A stretch of DNA of 64,000 nt from Natrinema zhouii (GTDB lineage: Archaea > Halobacteriota > Halobacteria > Halobacteriales > Natrialbaceae), in contig NZ_CP059154.1 in NCBI RefSeq assembly GCF_013456555.2, positions 2,604,001 to 2,668,000 of the forward strand, written 5' to 3'. The notes under the pieces are model-generated. The model saw only the letters and a program-made list of their open reading frames with translations, made no database searches and had not been told where the DNA came from. Shown one piece after another: positions 54,808-63,709 of the stretch. The position numbers and the translations under genes are program-made. Every line of letters begins with the position of its first letter. Position 1 is the stretch's first letter.

Positions 54808-56088
54808 TCAGGATTGCCGACGGCTAATTTGCTCGATTGATCCCGCCAGCACGTCGATTCCGTGACCGATACTCGCCTCGTCGACGTCGAACGTCGCAGT
54901 GTGGTGGCCGCCGGGGTGGTCGGTGCCGACACCAACGTAGCACGCGCGACCGCCGTTTTCCTGCACTTTGCGCATGAGAAAGGTCGCGTCCTCGCTCCCG
55001 CCGAGCTCGTCGCGCTCGAGAACGCGCTCGACGCCGGCCGTCTCGCCCGCGACGTCGGCGACGACCGAGACGAGTTCCTGATCGCTGGTCGCGCTCGGGG
55101 CCTCCGCGCCGGTTTCGATGTCGACCTCGCAGTCGTGCATCCGGGCGGCGCTCCGGAGCACCCGTCGAGTTCGGCGCTTCATGTACTCCATGAGTTCGGT
55201 CGTCTCGCCGCGGACCTCGGCGACGATTCGGGCCTCGTCGGGGATGACGTTGGCGGCGCTGCCGCCCTCGACGACGCCCGCGTTGACCCGCGTCGTGCCG
55301 TCGTTGTGCCGGGGAATGCCGTAGAGGTTCTGGACGGCCGTCGCCATCGCCTGCACGGCGTTGCGCCCCTGCTCGGGGTGACCGCCCGCGTGTGCCGATT
55401 CACCCGTGAACGCCGCCTCGAGGTGCGAAACCGCCAGAAAGCCGTCGATGCCGGCGACGATCTCGCCGGTCGGATGGTCGAGCCCGATGTGAACTGCGAG
55501 CAGGGCGTCGATATCCCGAATGTGCTCGCTCTCGGCCATCGACTTGCCCCCGCCGACGACCTCCTCGGCGGGCTGGAAGAACACCTTCAGCGTGCCCCGG
55601 AAATCGCTCCGGGCGACTCGCTCGAGCACGCCGATCCCGATCGTCGCGTGGGCGTCGTGGCCGCAGGCGTGCATCGCGCCCTCGTGCTCCGAGCGAAAGC
55701 CCTCGGTGGCAGGTGCATGGTTCGGATCGTCGGACTCCGCCCGCGGCAGTGCGTCGATGTCGACGCGGAGGCCGACGGTCGGCCCCTCGCCCCGTTCGAG
55801 GACGGCGACCGCGCCCGTGTAGCCGCCCTCGAGTCGCTCGAGGACGGTCTCGTCGATCCCCGCATCTCGAGCCCGCTCGTACCAGTGTGTGAGTTCGGCG
55901 TCGTCGGGGACCGCCATCCGATGCTCGCCCGCGATAGCATCGGGGCCGACGTGGAGTTCGGCGAGTTCGTCGCCCAGCCGGGACTCGAGTTCCGCGACGA
56001 TCCGTGCAGTCGTATAGAATTCGCGCCAGGCGGGCTCGGGCTTTCGGTGGAGGTCTCGGCGGAGCGAGACGAGGTCGTCTGCGGTCAT
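54808..56088 (-). CDS. M20-family amidohydrolase / peptidase
   Basis: 426 residues from the ATG at 56088. Two-metal M20D features: the first ligand in MHACGHDAHATIGIG, FFQPAEEVVGGG (catalytic Glu pair), LAVHIGLDHPTGEI, dimerisation-lid block FTGESAHAGGHPEQGRN and GGSAANVIPDEA, and a final His near HPGGHHTATFD. The family hydrolyses N-acyl or aminobenzoyl amino acids and related amides. The substrate is open. Conserved metal residues are complete, so it should be active. It converges with the geranylgeranyl reductase, with copy A of the structured repeat between. Confidence 0.9.
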   Translation of the reverse strand: MTADDLVSLRRDLHRKPEPAWREFYTTARIVAELESRLGDELAELHVGPDAIAGEHRMAVPDDAELTHWYERARDAGIDETVLERLEGGYTGAVAVLERGEGPTVGLRVDIDALPRAESDDPNHAPATEGFRSEHEGAMHACGHDAHATIGIGVLERVARSDFRGTLKVFFQPAEEVVGGGKSMAESEHIRDIDALLAVHIGLDHPTGEIVAGIDGFLAVSHLEAAFTGESAHAGGHPEQGRNAVQAMATAVQNLYGIPRHNDGTTRVNAGVVEGGSAANVIPDEARIVAEVRGETTELMEYMKRRTRRVLRSAARMHDCEVDIETGAEAPSATSDQELVSVVADVAGETAGVERVLERDELGGSEDATFLMRKVQENGGRACYVGVGTDHPGGHHTATFDVDEASIGHGIDVLAGSIEQISRRQS

Positions 56089-56177
56089 ATCCGCACCTCT
56101 GTGGGAACGGTAAAAAGCCCTGTCGACGGTGGCGTCTCGAGAGAAACGATTCGAAACTGCAGCGAAACCGGGTGCGT

Positions 56178-56513
56178 TCAGTTGCCACGGCCCGCGCCGT
56201 GGATCTGCTCGACCTCCGCCTCGATGTGGACCGAGTCGGGGAAGTTCTGCGAGGCGATGTTGCGCGCGAGGCTGTCGTGGCCGTGGATCTCGAGTTCGCG
56301 CGTGAAAACGGTGTACTCCCACGAGGAAAAGTGTCGGTCGTCGTCGGCGTGGAGCCGACAGTGCTGGGGAACCGAGAATTTTTCGGGCGGATGTGAGTGC
56401 GGACCTTTCAGCGCCGCTCCCTTTCGCTCCGCGGAGGATTTGATGTCGTCGACGATACTATCGAGCGCGGCGCGATCGCCGCTCTGGAGGGTGAGACTGG
56501 TGACGAAGGTCAT
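56178..56513 (-). CDS. uS10-like (S10/mL48 fold) small protein
   Basis: 111 residues starting MTFVTSLTLQSGDRAALDSI. S10-type features are SSAERKGAALKGPHSHPPEK (the KGPxxLPT-like loop) and YTVFTRELEIHGHDSLARN (HRRLIDI-like strand), then VHIEAEVEQI. The order and length match uS10, but conserved positions differ. I recall haloarchaeal genomes carrying such a second S10-like protein besides the ribosomal one next to EF-1 alpha. It may bind RNA or replace uS10 under some condition; this is inference. Divergent from the Nudix gene. Confidence 0.75.
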   Translation of the reverse strand: MTFVTSLTLQSGDRAALDSIVDDIKSSAERKGAALKGPHSHPPEKFSVPQHCRLHADDDRHFSSWEYTVFTRELEIHGHDSLARNIASQNFPDSVHIEAEVEQIHGAGRGN

Positions 56514-56700
56514 GGCTGGTGCTGTCGAGTACGTCAACGGTCGGCGCGTAAAAACTTGCTGAGATGCGCGGGTTCCCCTCGCCGACGGTGAACGACTGCA
56601 GTCGATCGACCGTCGACATCGTGAAAACCGCGACCCCACTCAGTGTTCGTTGGACGAACAGTCCGATATTCTCTTAACGTCGCGCCTATTATCTCCTGTA

Positions 56701-57150
56701 ATGGCAGTCGAAGCTACGAGCGCAGGCGCGATCCTCTTCCGCGATACGCGGGGCCGGCGCGAGTATCTTCTACTCAAGAGTCGCCCAGGCGATTGGGAGT
56801 TCCCCAAGGGCGGTGTCGAAGGAGATGAAGAACTTCAGCAGACGGCGATCCGCGAAGTAACGGAAGAGGCAGGTATCGAACAGTTCAGACTACTCGACGG
56901 CTTCCGCAAGGACTACGACTACGTCTTCGAGGCGAACGGCAAGACGATCCACAAGACCGTTCACCTCTTCGTCGCGAAGTCGTTCGAGGCGAGCGCGGAA
57001 CTATCGAACGAGCATCGCGACCTCCAGTGGCGCGATTACGATCAGGCGATCAACACCGTCACGCAGGACGGGCCTCGGGAGATCCTCGAGGACGCCCACG
57101 AGTTCCTCGACGAGCGCGAGGAGGAGGATGACGACGACGACGAAGCGTAG
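56701..57150 (+). CDS. Nudix hydrolase (Ap4A hydrolase-like)
   Basis: 149 residues. Nudix box GX5EX7REUXEEXGU is complete around residues 37-59 (PKGGVEGDEELQQTAIREV, then TEEAGIE). The opening VEATSAGAILFRDTRG and EYLLLKSRPGDWEFPKGG resemble diadenosine tetraphosphate hydrolases. It cleaves nucleoside diphosphates linked to another group. The C-terminus is a very acidic tail (EREEEDDDDDEA). ATG at 56701; an upstream ATG (56650) would add 17 residues with no fold role and is less likely. Confidence 0.9.
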   Translation: MAVEATSAGAILFRDTRGRREYLLLKSRPGDWEFPKGGVEGDEELQQTAIREVTEEAGIEQFRLLDGFRKDYDYVFEANGKTIHKTVHLFVAKSFEASAELSNEHRDLQWRDYDQAINTVTQDGPREILEDAHEFLDEREEEDDDDDEA

Positions 57151-57323
57151 TCCACGGCGACCGGCGGTCGATTCCGTGCTGTAGGAGATAACGGCGATTC
57201 TCCGGCAGAATATCGCGTTCCACGCATGGTACGCAGCCGGTAGCGGTGCCGCTATCGTTCCCTCGACCGATCGGTGACGGTCGATCGAGTAGCGCTTTTG
57301 CGCTCTCACTTCCAAGGGCTGCC

Positions 57324-58376
57324 GTGGACCCATACACTGCCGAGTTCGGGTTCGAACTGCGGACCTGCCGGTGGGCCGAACTGGCGTGGCCGCCGGGGAC
57401 CGATTCCACGAGCGACGAAACTGCGATCATCGTCGCCCGCCAGCTCGGGACGAAACGCCGGCGCTGGGACACCATCGTCCTCGAGTGCGACCCCGAGACC
57501 CTCCGCCGGCGAGCGAACTTCGGCCCGAAACGTCTCGATAGCGATCTCCTCCACGTCCTCCGAAACGCTCCCGCGGAGTGGGCCTACTACCGCGACGCGC
57601 TCCCCCATCCCGGCTACCCGTGGCGGTACGTCCGCGAGGCGATCCACACCGCTGCTGACCGCGGGATTCTCGAGACCCGCAGGTCGGGGAATCGCATCGA
57701 GATCCGGCGCAAGTGGACCTATCCCGACTGGCTCGAGCGGGTTGTCGCGATCGAGAACAAACCGGATCTCGACGCCAGCGCGGCGCGCACACTCGGTTCC
57801 CAGCTCGAGTACGACGTCGCGATGGAACTCGCCGACGAGGTCTGGGTCGCGACCCGGCAGACCGGCGAGCGCGTCGAACCCGCGCTCTTCGAGGACCTGC
57901 CAATCGAGGCGGGCATCCTCTCGCTCGAGCCCGATCCCCTGACTGCCGAGGTCGCGTGGCATCCCCGCTCGCTCGCAGTCGACGAGCCGGGAACGCGGAT
58001 CCTCGAGCGACCCGACGGCGGGAAGCGGGACGGCTCCGCCGCCCGGTTCGAGTTCGTCAATCCCGACTGGAAGGCCGACAAACGGCTCGCGATCGCCGAA
58101 CGCGCCTACGAGCGCGGCTGGCGCTCGTTCGTCGACACGATGCGTCCCGACTGCCGGCACTTTCAGTTACGCGCTCGAGACGCTCACCAGGCGCTGCCGT
58201 ACTGCGCCGCCAAGGGCCGGTGCCAGACGGCCGCCGAGTGTTCCGGCTCCTGTGGCGACTTCGAACCCGAGCCGCCGGCCTGGCGCACCCGCGGCTGGCC
58301 GATCGAGGGCGGGCCCGGAAAACGATCCCAACGGATCCTCGAAGCGCGCCGGCGTCGACGACGGCCGGGGCTGTAG
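57324..58376 (+). CDS. DUF5787 protein with possible nuclease-like core
   Basis: 350 residues if the GTG at 57324 is used (VDPYTAEFGFELRTCRWAEL, the usual start of this family). An ATG at 57246 would add 26 unconserved residues. The core contains YPDWLERVVAIENKPDLDA, YDVAMELADEVWVATRQTG and a final Cys/Trp block (LPYCAAKGRCQTAAECSGSC) that may bind metal. The E-x-K (IENKPD) after a long strand and the following VATR strand recall PD-(D/E)xK nuclease cores. Function is unproven. Basic C-terminal tail (RRRRRRPGL). Confidence 0.7.
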   Translation: MDPYTAEFGFELRTCRWAELAWPPGTDSTSDETAIIVARQLGTKRRRWDTIVLECDPETLRRRANFGPKRLDSDLLHVLRNAPAEWAYYRDALPHPGYPWRYVREAIHTAADRGILETRRSGNRIEIRRKWTYPDWLERVVAIENKPDLDASAARTLGSQLEYDVAMELADEVWVATRQTGERVEPALFEDLPIEAGILSLEPDPLTAEVAWHPRSLAVDEPGTRILERPDGGKRDGSAARFEFVNPDWKADKRLAIAERAYERGWRSFVDTMRPDCRHFQLRARDAHQALPYCAAKGRCQTAAECSGSCGDFEPEPPAWRTRGWPIEGGPGKRSQRILEARRRRRRPGL

Positions 58377-58395
58377 CGATATCGAAATCGAGCCG

Positions 58396-58896
58396 TCAGT
58401 CGGAGATGGAAACCTCGAGTTCGTCGCGCTCGACCGCCAGCCGGAACGTGGGGACGGTGCGGTACTCCACCTCGACGACGCCCTTGCGACGCAGGCTCTG
58501 GAGGCCCGACCGGACCGTTTCGGAGTCGGGATCGACCCCGTACTCGTCCCGGAGCTTGTGCAACACCGAGACGACGCTCTCGGATTTCTCCTCGGGACCG
58601 GCCAGTACCGCGACGATCCGCGCCTGCAACTCGGGGACGCGGATTTTAGAGGGGGTCCCGTCGTCGGAGTCGCTCTCGATTCCCGGCTCGACGTCGACCA
58701 GGTCGGCCGCCTCCGCGGTCGCTCGGATCAGGCTGTTGTCGTCCCGGAAGTAGTAGTCACTGAGTTCGTTCTCGAGGAACTGATGGACCTCGCTGCCGCT
58801 GTCCATGTCCCACCGTTCCTGGAGCTCCGAGTTCTTCGTCGGTTGTAGCTCCACCACGTCCGCCAACCGGTCTTGGGCCTCCTCCGAGAGCGTCAT
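58396..58896 (-). CDS. DUF5797 winged-helix-like protein
   Basis: 166 residues from the ATG at 58896 (MTLSEEAQDRLADVVELQPT). Middle block MDSGSEVHQFLENELSDYYF and NSLIRATAEAADL, then a C-terminal winged-helix-like part (ESVVSVLHKLRDEYGVDPDS, TVRSGLQSLRRKGVVEVEY). The pattern fits the haloarchaeal DUF5797. Probably a DNA-binding or regulatory protein; no target known. It converges with the DUF5787 gene, with only 19 bases between the stop codons. Confidence 0.75.
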   Translation of the reverse strand: MTLSEEAQDRLADVVELQPTKNSELQERWDMDSGSEVHQFLENELSDYYFRDDNSLIRATAEAADLVDVEPGIESDSDDGTPSKIRVPELQARIVAVLAGPEEKSESVVSVLHKLRDEYGVDPDSETVRSGLQSLRRKGVVEVEYRTVPTFRLAVERDELEVSISD

Positions 58897-59049
58897 CGTC
58901 GAACCGTATGGGTAACCGGTACTTTTGCGTTGCGTCCCGTCAGTTTCGCTGTCTGTCACTTCAACCGACCTGTGACCCTCGTTCGGTTTCGGCCAGCGAG
59001 CGAGTAGCTGCAGAGAGAGAGAGAGACGGCGGCTCGAGTAGTCTCGAAC

Positions 59050-60339
59050 TCAATCGCTCCCGACGCCCGGCACCGAGGCCGTCGTCTCGAGCGTCTCCTC
59101 GACCTGCGTGTACACCAAGATTGCGCCGACGACGGCGAGGGCGGTGCCGAAGATGAAGGGTACTCTGAAACCGAACCCGACCAGCGCGCCGGAGGAGAGC
59201 GGCCCGACGGCGATCCCGTAGCCGAAGGCCATCGTGAGGATCGACAGCTTCGAGCCAGACTCTCCCTCACCGGCGAGGTCGCCCACCAGCGCCAGCGACG
59301 GGGCGAACACCATCGCGGCGGCGACGCCCTGGAACAGCCGAGCGACGAACATCAGTCCTGACGACATGATGAACCCCTGCGCGAGCGTCGTCGGGATCAG
59401 CAACACCATTCCGGCGACGATGAACGGCCGGCGTCCGTACCGGTCGCAGGCCCGTCCGATCGGTGTCTGCAACACGACCTGCGCGATGATGAACGCCGCG
59501 AACTGGAGGCCGAACCAGGTCGCACCCTGCTCGAGGCGGGCGTTGACCTGCGGCTGAATGGTCGCGAACAGTGCGATCGCGGTCGCCATGAAAAACGATG
59601 CGACGCCGAGCGTAAAGATCGGGTCGAGCAGGTTGGATCCCGATCGATCGAGGACGGGGATCGAGAGATCGGCCCCGGCGTTCGCGGCCGTCGACTCGGG
59701 ATCGGAGACCAGCACGGTCACCAACCCGTAGCTGAGCGCGGCCGTGATCGCGGCGATGTAAAAGGCGGCGTCGAACCCGTCGATTACCACCTCGCCGAGG
59801 ATCGCGTACGGGCCGTAACTGACGACCGCACCGGCCACCGCCGGACCGGCTCCGAAGCCGACCAGTCGGAACGTGTTGTAGACGCCCATATTCCCGCCGC
59901 GATTACCGGTCGTGGCGAGCTCGTTGACGAGCGCGACCGACGACGGGATGATGAAGGCGACGCTGATGCCTTGCAGACCGCGAATGAGCAGCAGAGTAGC
60001 GTACGTCTCCGCGAAGACGTACGCGACGTTCATCACCGCGAGTCCGGCGAGTCCGACCAGAATGAACGGCTTGCGCCGCCCGAGTCGATCGGACAACCGG
60101 CCGGTAAACGGCTGAAAGCTGCTGTTGAGGAAGCCGAAGATCGAGAGGATGACCCCGGTGATCATCGACTCCCCGAGGCCGAACGCCGTCCCGCTCACGA
60201 TACCGCTAGTCACGTACAGCGGAATGACGATGATCAGAAACGAGTTGCCGATTCCGTCCGCCATTCGGGCACCCGCCAGCGCGAGTACCCGGCGGTCGAC
60301 GGCGAACGGCGCGATAATCCGATCGACGACTCTCCGCAT
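59050..60339 (-). CDS. Major facilitator superfamily transporter
   Basis: 429 residues with 12 predicted membrane helices. MFS loop motif GRLSDRLGRRKPFILVG between helices 2 and 3, and a matching GRACDRYGRRPFIVAG in the second half. A typical drug/sugar efflux-type layout with a short central loop. Substrate unknown. The end (VEETLETTASVPGVGSD) is cytoplasmic. The neighbouring DUF5789 gene starts 116 bases away, divergently. Confidence 0.9.
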   Translation of the reverse strand: MRRVVDRIIAPFAVDRRVLALAGARMADGIGNSFLIIVIPLYVTSGIVSGTAFGLGESMITGVILSIFGFLNSSFQPFTGRLSDRLGRRKPFILVGLAGLAVMNVAYVFAETYATLLLIRGLQGISVAFIIPSSVALVNELATTGNRGGNMGVYNTFRLVGFGAGPAVAGAVVSYGPYAILGEVVIDGFDAAFYIAAITAALSYGLVTVLVSDPESTAANAGADLSIPVLDRSGSNLLDPIFTLGVASFFMATAIALFATIQPQVNARLEQGATWFGLQFAAFIIAQVVLQTPIGRACDRYGRRPFIVAGMVLLIPTTLAQGFIMSSGLMFVARLFQGVAAAMVFAPSLALVGDLAGEGESGSKLSILTMAFGYGIAVGPLSSGALVGFGFRVPFIFGTALAVVGAILVYTQVEETLETTASVPGVGSD

Positions 60340-60454
60340 CGACCGTAGCTGCGTGATCGCACCCGATTATAGTTTCGAATCGAAATATTAGTCTCCGCGA
60401 TAGTACGTCCGAGCATAACAGAACTACAAGCCATCGGATCCCGTCCGTCTAGCC

Positions 60455-60709
60455 ATGTCCGAGATCAAACTCAGCCGCATCGAGAGCGTCCTCGAGGACC
60501 TCGAGTACCCCGTCACGAACGATCGGGCCGCTGCCGAACTCGAGGACGTCACGCTCCTCCTCGCGGACGGCGAGCGAAATCTGGGGGCGCTCATCGAGCG
60601 CAGCGACAGCGACCGCTTCGAGTCGATGGACGACCTCGAGTCGGAACTCAACAACGTCCTCCCGCGCGAAGCCGTCGGCGAGCCGTACCAGTCGGAGGGC
60701 GAGGGATAA
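60455..60709 (+). CDS. DUF5789-type small protein
   Basis: 84 residues: MSEIKLSRIESVLEDLEYPV, then TNDRAAAELEDVTLLLADGE, RNLGALIERSDSDRFESM and LESELNNVLPREAVGEPY. It shares the length, acidic helices and 'YPV..AA' start of DUF5789 proteins and is a shorter paralogue-like relative of the protein at 11978. Function unknown. The TFS gene follows after 87 bases with its own promoter. Confidence 0.75.
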   Translation: MSEIKLSRIESVLEDLEYPVTNDRAAAELEDVTLLLADGERNLGALIERSDSDRFESMDDLESELNNVLPREAVGEPYQSEGEG

Positions 60710-60796
60710 GCGCCCCGCGGTGAGATCGGGACCGAGACCGGTCAACGATCTGAAACAGGCCCCTTAAGTCGCTCCACCTCCGTAGCCCGGACAACG

Positions 60797-61105
60797 ATGG
60801 AATTCTGCGACGACTGCGGTTCGATGATGAAAGCCGACGACGGCATCTGGGAGTGCGGCAACTGCGGCTTTACGAAGCCGAAAGGCGACGCCTCCGAGTA
60901 CACCGTCACCGACGATCAGGAAGTGAGCGAGGTCATCGAGTCCTCCGGGGAAACCTCGCTGCCCGAGACCAACGCGCTCTGTCCCGAGTGCGGCAACGAC
61001 CGCGCCCTCTGGTACATGCAACAGATCCGATCGGCCGACGAATCCGAGACGCGCTTCTTCATCTGTACCGAGTGTGAGCACAAGTGGCGCGAGGATGATA
61101 ACTAA
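60797..61105 (+). CDS. tfs: Transcription factor S (TFS), RNA polymerase cleavage factor
   Basis: 102 residues with two zinc ribbons: C4/C7/C20/C23 (CDDC, CGNC) and C62/C65/C90/C93 (CPEC, CTEC). The tip of the second ribbon has the acidic pair in RSADESET (D81, E82) that enters the polymerase pore to stimulate RNA cleavage in stalled complexes. Length and layout are those of archaeal TFS, not the RNAP subunit RPB9. TATA-like CCTTAAG (about 60762-60768) lies 29-35 bases upstream. The structured repeat copy B begins right after its stop. Confidence 0.93.
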   Translation: MEFCDDCGSMMKADDGIWECGNCGFTKPKGDASEYTVTDDQEVSEVIESSGETSLPETNALCPECGNDRALWYMQQIRSADESETRFFICTECEHKWREDDN

Positions 61106-61345
61106 CAACCTTTTACGCTGCGGTCTATCGCGAGCGAGGCGCTGCGCACCTCGCTCGCGATGTCCCTCGGTAAAAGGTTGATCAAAAGCACTCCTCCTTC
61201 CCCTCCACTCACTTCGTTCCTTCCGGGTCGGTCGTCGGCCCGCTCGCTCACCCTTCGGGTTCGCTCGCGGTTGTAATCGGGTAACCGCCTGCCCTTCCCC
61301 GGGTCACGGACTCCTCGCGGTGCTCGGAGTCCGTTCCCGGCCACT
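61106..61345. repeat. Dispersed structured repeat, copy B
   Basis: Begins directly after the tfs stop. Nested stem: outer CAACCTTTTAC/GTAAAAGGTTG (61106-61116, 61170-61180), inner ATCGCGAGCGAGG/CCTCGCTCGCGAT (61127-61139, 61149-61161). From 61184 to 61345 it shares the block of copy A in the same order and orientation, with an 18-base insertion around 61200-61220. Like copy A it lies between a plus-strand gene end and the end of a minus-strand gene, so a terminator role is possible. Confidence 0.75.
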
Positions 61346-61402
61346 GCTCACTCGAGGTACTACTGAATCCACTGCAACTCGAGCAGAAAAGTCTCCGACT
61401 CG

Positions 61403-62221
61403 CTATTCGTTGCGCGCGATCGTCAGATACCCCGTGTGACCGACGGGAGCAGTCGACGGCCGCGAACCCCGTTCGTCGAACTGCATCTCGCGCTGGATCG
61501 TCTCTCGAGTGGTAATATCCGAGAGGCCGACCTCTCGAGCCGTCTCCGAAACCGCTCGAGTCGACTCGATAAACGGACTGTAGACCGCGAGGAACCCGCC
61601 GTCGACCAGCAGGTCCGGCGCGTGCTCGACCATCGCGGGTGCGTCACCCGTATCAAGGGTGAGCACGTCGAACGACGACGGCTCGAGGTCGTCGAGGTGC
61701 TCGAGCACGTCACCGGTTCGGACATCGACGGCGTCCTCGACGCCGCCCAGCGCCATGTTCTCGCGGGCGACGTCGGCGAACTCCGCGTCGCGCTCGTAGG
61801 TCACCACCGACGCGCCGGCGCGGGCCATCATCGCCGCGAGGACGCCGGTTCCGGTACCGGCGTCGAGGACGCGGTCGCCGCGGGCGATCCCTGTCTCGCC
61901 CAGTACGAGTCCGATATCGCGGGGGACCATCGGCGCGCCCGTCCGCTCGAACTGATGAAAGAGGTCCGGACCCCGCAGCCGGCGCACGTGAAACGCATCG
62001 CCCAGATGCGTCTCGATCGTGTCGCCCGGCTGGACGTCCTCGGGGACCTCGAGCACGCCGAGATCGGTCCCCTGTTCTCCGCCGGGTTTCACGAGGTACT
62101 CGCGGTCGCCGCGGACGAGCAAGACCGGGACGCGGTCCTCTCCGTCCGTAGACCCTGCCTCGGTCTCTGTCTCCGTGTCGGCCTCGTCGTCCGCGTTCTC
62201 GTTGCCGCTCACTCGAGTCAC
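61403..62221 (-). CDS. trmI: tRNA (adenine-N1)-methyltransferase TrmI
   Basis: 272 residues. N-terminal beta domain ([37 protein letters not shown]). Rossmann methyltransferase motif I is [20 protein letters not shown], then [18 protein letters not shown] and the catalytic Asp region [10 protein letters not shown]. It methylates adenosines 57/58 of archaeal tRNA. The start is GTG at 62221 because it overlaps the NAC stop (GTGA); a few acidic residues precede the fold. Co-translation with NAC links tRNA modification and nascent-chain handling. Confidence 0.88.
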   Translation of the reverse strand: MTRVSGNENADDEADTETETEAGSTDGEDRVPVLLVRGDREYLVKPGGEQGTDLGVLEVPEDVQPGDTIETHLGDAFHVRRLRGPDLFHQFERTGAPMVPRDIGLVLGETGIARGDRVLDAGTGTGVLAAMMARAGASVVTYERDAEFADVARENMALGGVEDAVDVRTGDVLEHLDDLEPSSFDVLTLDTGDAPAMVEHAPDLLVDGGFLAVYSPFIESTRAVSETAREVGLSDITTRETIQREMQFDERGSRPSTAPVGHTGYLTIARNE

Positions 62222-62607
62222 TCGAGGGAGGCGACCGCCGCGGCGAGGTCGCCGTCGTTGTTCTCGAGGGCCTCGCGGGCCTCGTCCTCGCCCACGCCGG
62301 CCTGCGTGGCGACGAGTTCGACGTCGTCGTCCGGGATCGACGGTTCGGCGTCGCTTCCGGCATCGGCACTACCGCTGCTTCCGCCGGCGGATCCGGCCTC
62401 GACCTTTTCGGGCGAGCCGATGACCTGGTAGGTCTCCTGGCCGCGGGCGTCCATCTTCGTGACTTCGGCACCGTCGAAGACGAGATCGTACTCGTTGGTA
62501 CGGATAATGACCTCCTCGGCGTCGATATCCTCGACGTCGATGCCCATCTGCTCCATCATTTGCTGCATCTTGCGCGGATTGAGTCCGCCGCCACCTCCTC
62601 CAAACAT
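62218..62607 (-). CDS. nac: Nascent polypeptide-associated complex protein (archaeal NAC)
   Basis: 129 residues. Gly-rich start ([20 protein letters not shown]), NAC core ([36 protein letters not shown]), a Ser/Gly/Ala linker, and a C-terminal UBA domain ([30 protein letters not shown]). It binds the ribosome exit as a homodimer and shields new chains. Its last bases overlap the trmI start by four bases. Confidence 0.93.
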   Translation of the reverse strand: MFGGGGGGLNPRKMQQMMEQMGIDVEDIDAEEVIIRTNEYDLVFDGAEVTKMDARGQETYQVIGSPEKVEAGSAGGSSGSADAGSDAEPSIPDDDVELVATQAGVGEDEAREALENNDGDLAAAVASLE

Positions 62608-62693
62608 ACTCGATACGTCGCCGTGGGCTCCCTTTTACTTTGTCGTTCGCTGGAGTGAGTCGGGAGCGCGGACACGAGGGAGGAGCCGAAAAC

Positions 62694-63551
62694 TCACGAC
62701 TCACTCGAGCGCGAGTAGTCCGGATCGAAGAGCTGTGCCGACAGCGGTGCCGGATCTCCCTCGGTGAGGTTGTACGCCGAGAAGTCCTCGACGCCGGCCT
62801 CGCGCAAAAACTCCTCGTCGTAGACGCTGTGTCCGGTGAACTCGGCCGGGTCGCGGTTCAGCATCTCGAGTACCGTATCCGAGACGATGTCAGGGGTGCG
62901 CCAGTCGTCCTCGGTTCCCATCTCGAAGTAGCGGGTCGCCCGCGTATCGATGGCAGTCACCGGCCAGAAGGTGTTACAGCCGATACCGTCGCTCGCCAGT
63001 TCCTGCGCCAGCGACAGCGTGACGAAGGACATCCCCATTTTCGACCAGGAGTACGCCGCCGACCCCGGCGCGCGATCGATTTCGACCGGCGGCGCGTTCG
63101 TCAGGATCCAGGCGTCCGCCTCGACGTCCCGGAGGTGCTCGATGAACCCCCGGGAAACGAGATAGGTCCCGCGCACGTTGACCTCGTTCAGGAGGTCGTA
63201 GCGGTCGGCCGGAATCCCCTCGACGTTCCCCATCTGGATGGCCGAAGCGTTGTTGATGACGATGTTGATCTCGCCCATCTCGTCGATCGCGTCCGCGATG
63301 GCCGCCTCGACGGCGTCCTCGTCGCGGACGTCAAGTTGGATCGCGTGCGTGTCGACGCCCTTCTCCGCGCATTCCTCGGCTGTTCTGTGAATCGTCCCCT
63401 TGAGTTCGGAGTCCGAGTCGTCGACGGTTTTCCCCGTCGAGACGATGTCACAGCCCCGTTCGGCGAGCGCGAGCGCGAGTTGTTTTCCGATCCCTCTCGT
63501 CGTCCCCGTTATAAACGCGGTCTGGCCGCTCAGATCTGGTTTCTGTCGCAT
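62694..63551 (-). CDS. Short-chain dehydrogenase/reductase (hydroxysteroid dehydrogenase-like-2 group)
   Basis: 285 residues. Classical SDR features: TGTTRGIGKQLALALAERG cofactor loop, INIVINNASAI, catalytic Tyr/Lys in SAAYSWSKMGMSF and the ITNAPP-like strand. The group of peroxisomal/hydroxysteroid-dehydrogenase-like-2 proteins shares the ATQAW... style C-terminal block seen here as ATRYFEMGTEDDWRTPDIVS. Oxidises or reduces an alcohol/ketone pair with NAD(P); the substrate is unknown. It lies 86 bases upstream of nac on the same strand. Confidence 0.87.
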   Translation of the reverse strand: MRQKPDLSGQTAFITGTTRGIGKQLALALAERGCDIVSTGKTVDDSDSELKGTIHRTAEECAEKGVDTHAIQLDVRDEDAVEAAIADAIDEMGEINIVINNASAIQMGNVEGIPADRYDLLNEVNVRGTYLVSRGFIEHLRDVEADAWILTNAPPVEIDRAPGSAAYSWSKMGMSFVTLSLAQELASDGIGCNTFWPVTAIDTRATRYFEMGTEDDWRTPDIVSDTVLEMLNRDPAEFTGHSVYDEEFLREAGVEDFSAYNLTEGDPAPLSAQLFDPDYSRSSES

Positions 63552-63709
63552 CCGTAATCGGTACTTTCACCCGCCAGACTAATATTTCGTGCAGAACACG
63601 TGCTCTCGGAGCGGATGGAGAACGGGCAGGTGACTGCACTCCCCTCTCGTAACGAACCGAACGCTCGTAACCGACGTTTTCAACCCACACTGGCACGTGG
63701 TGTCCCACG

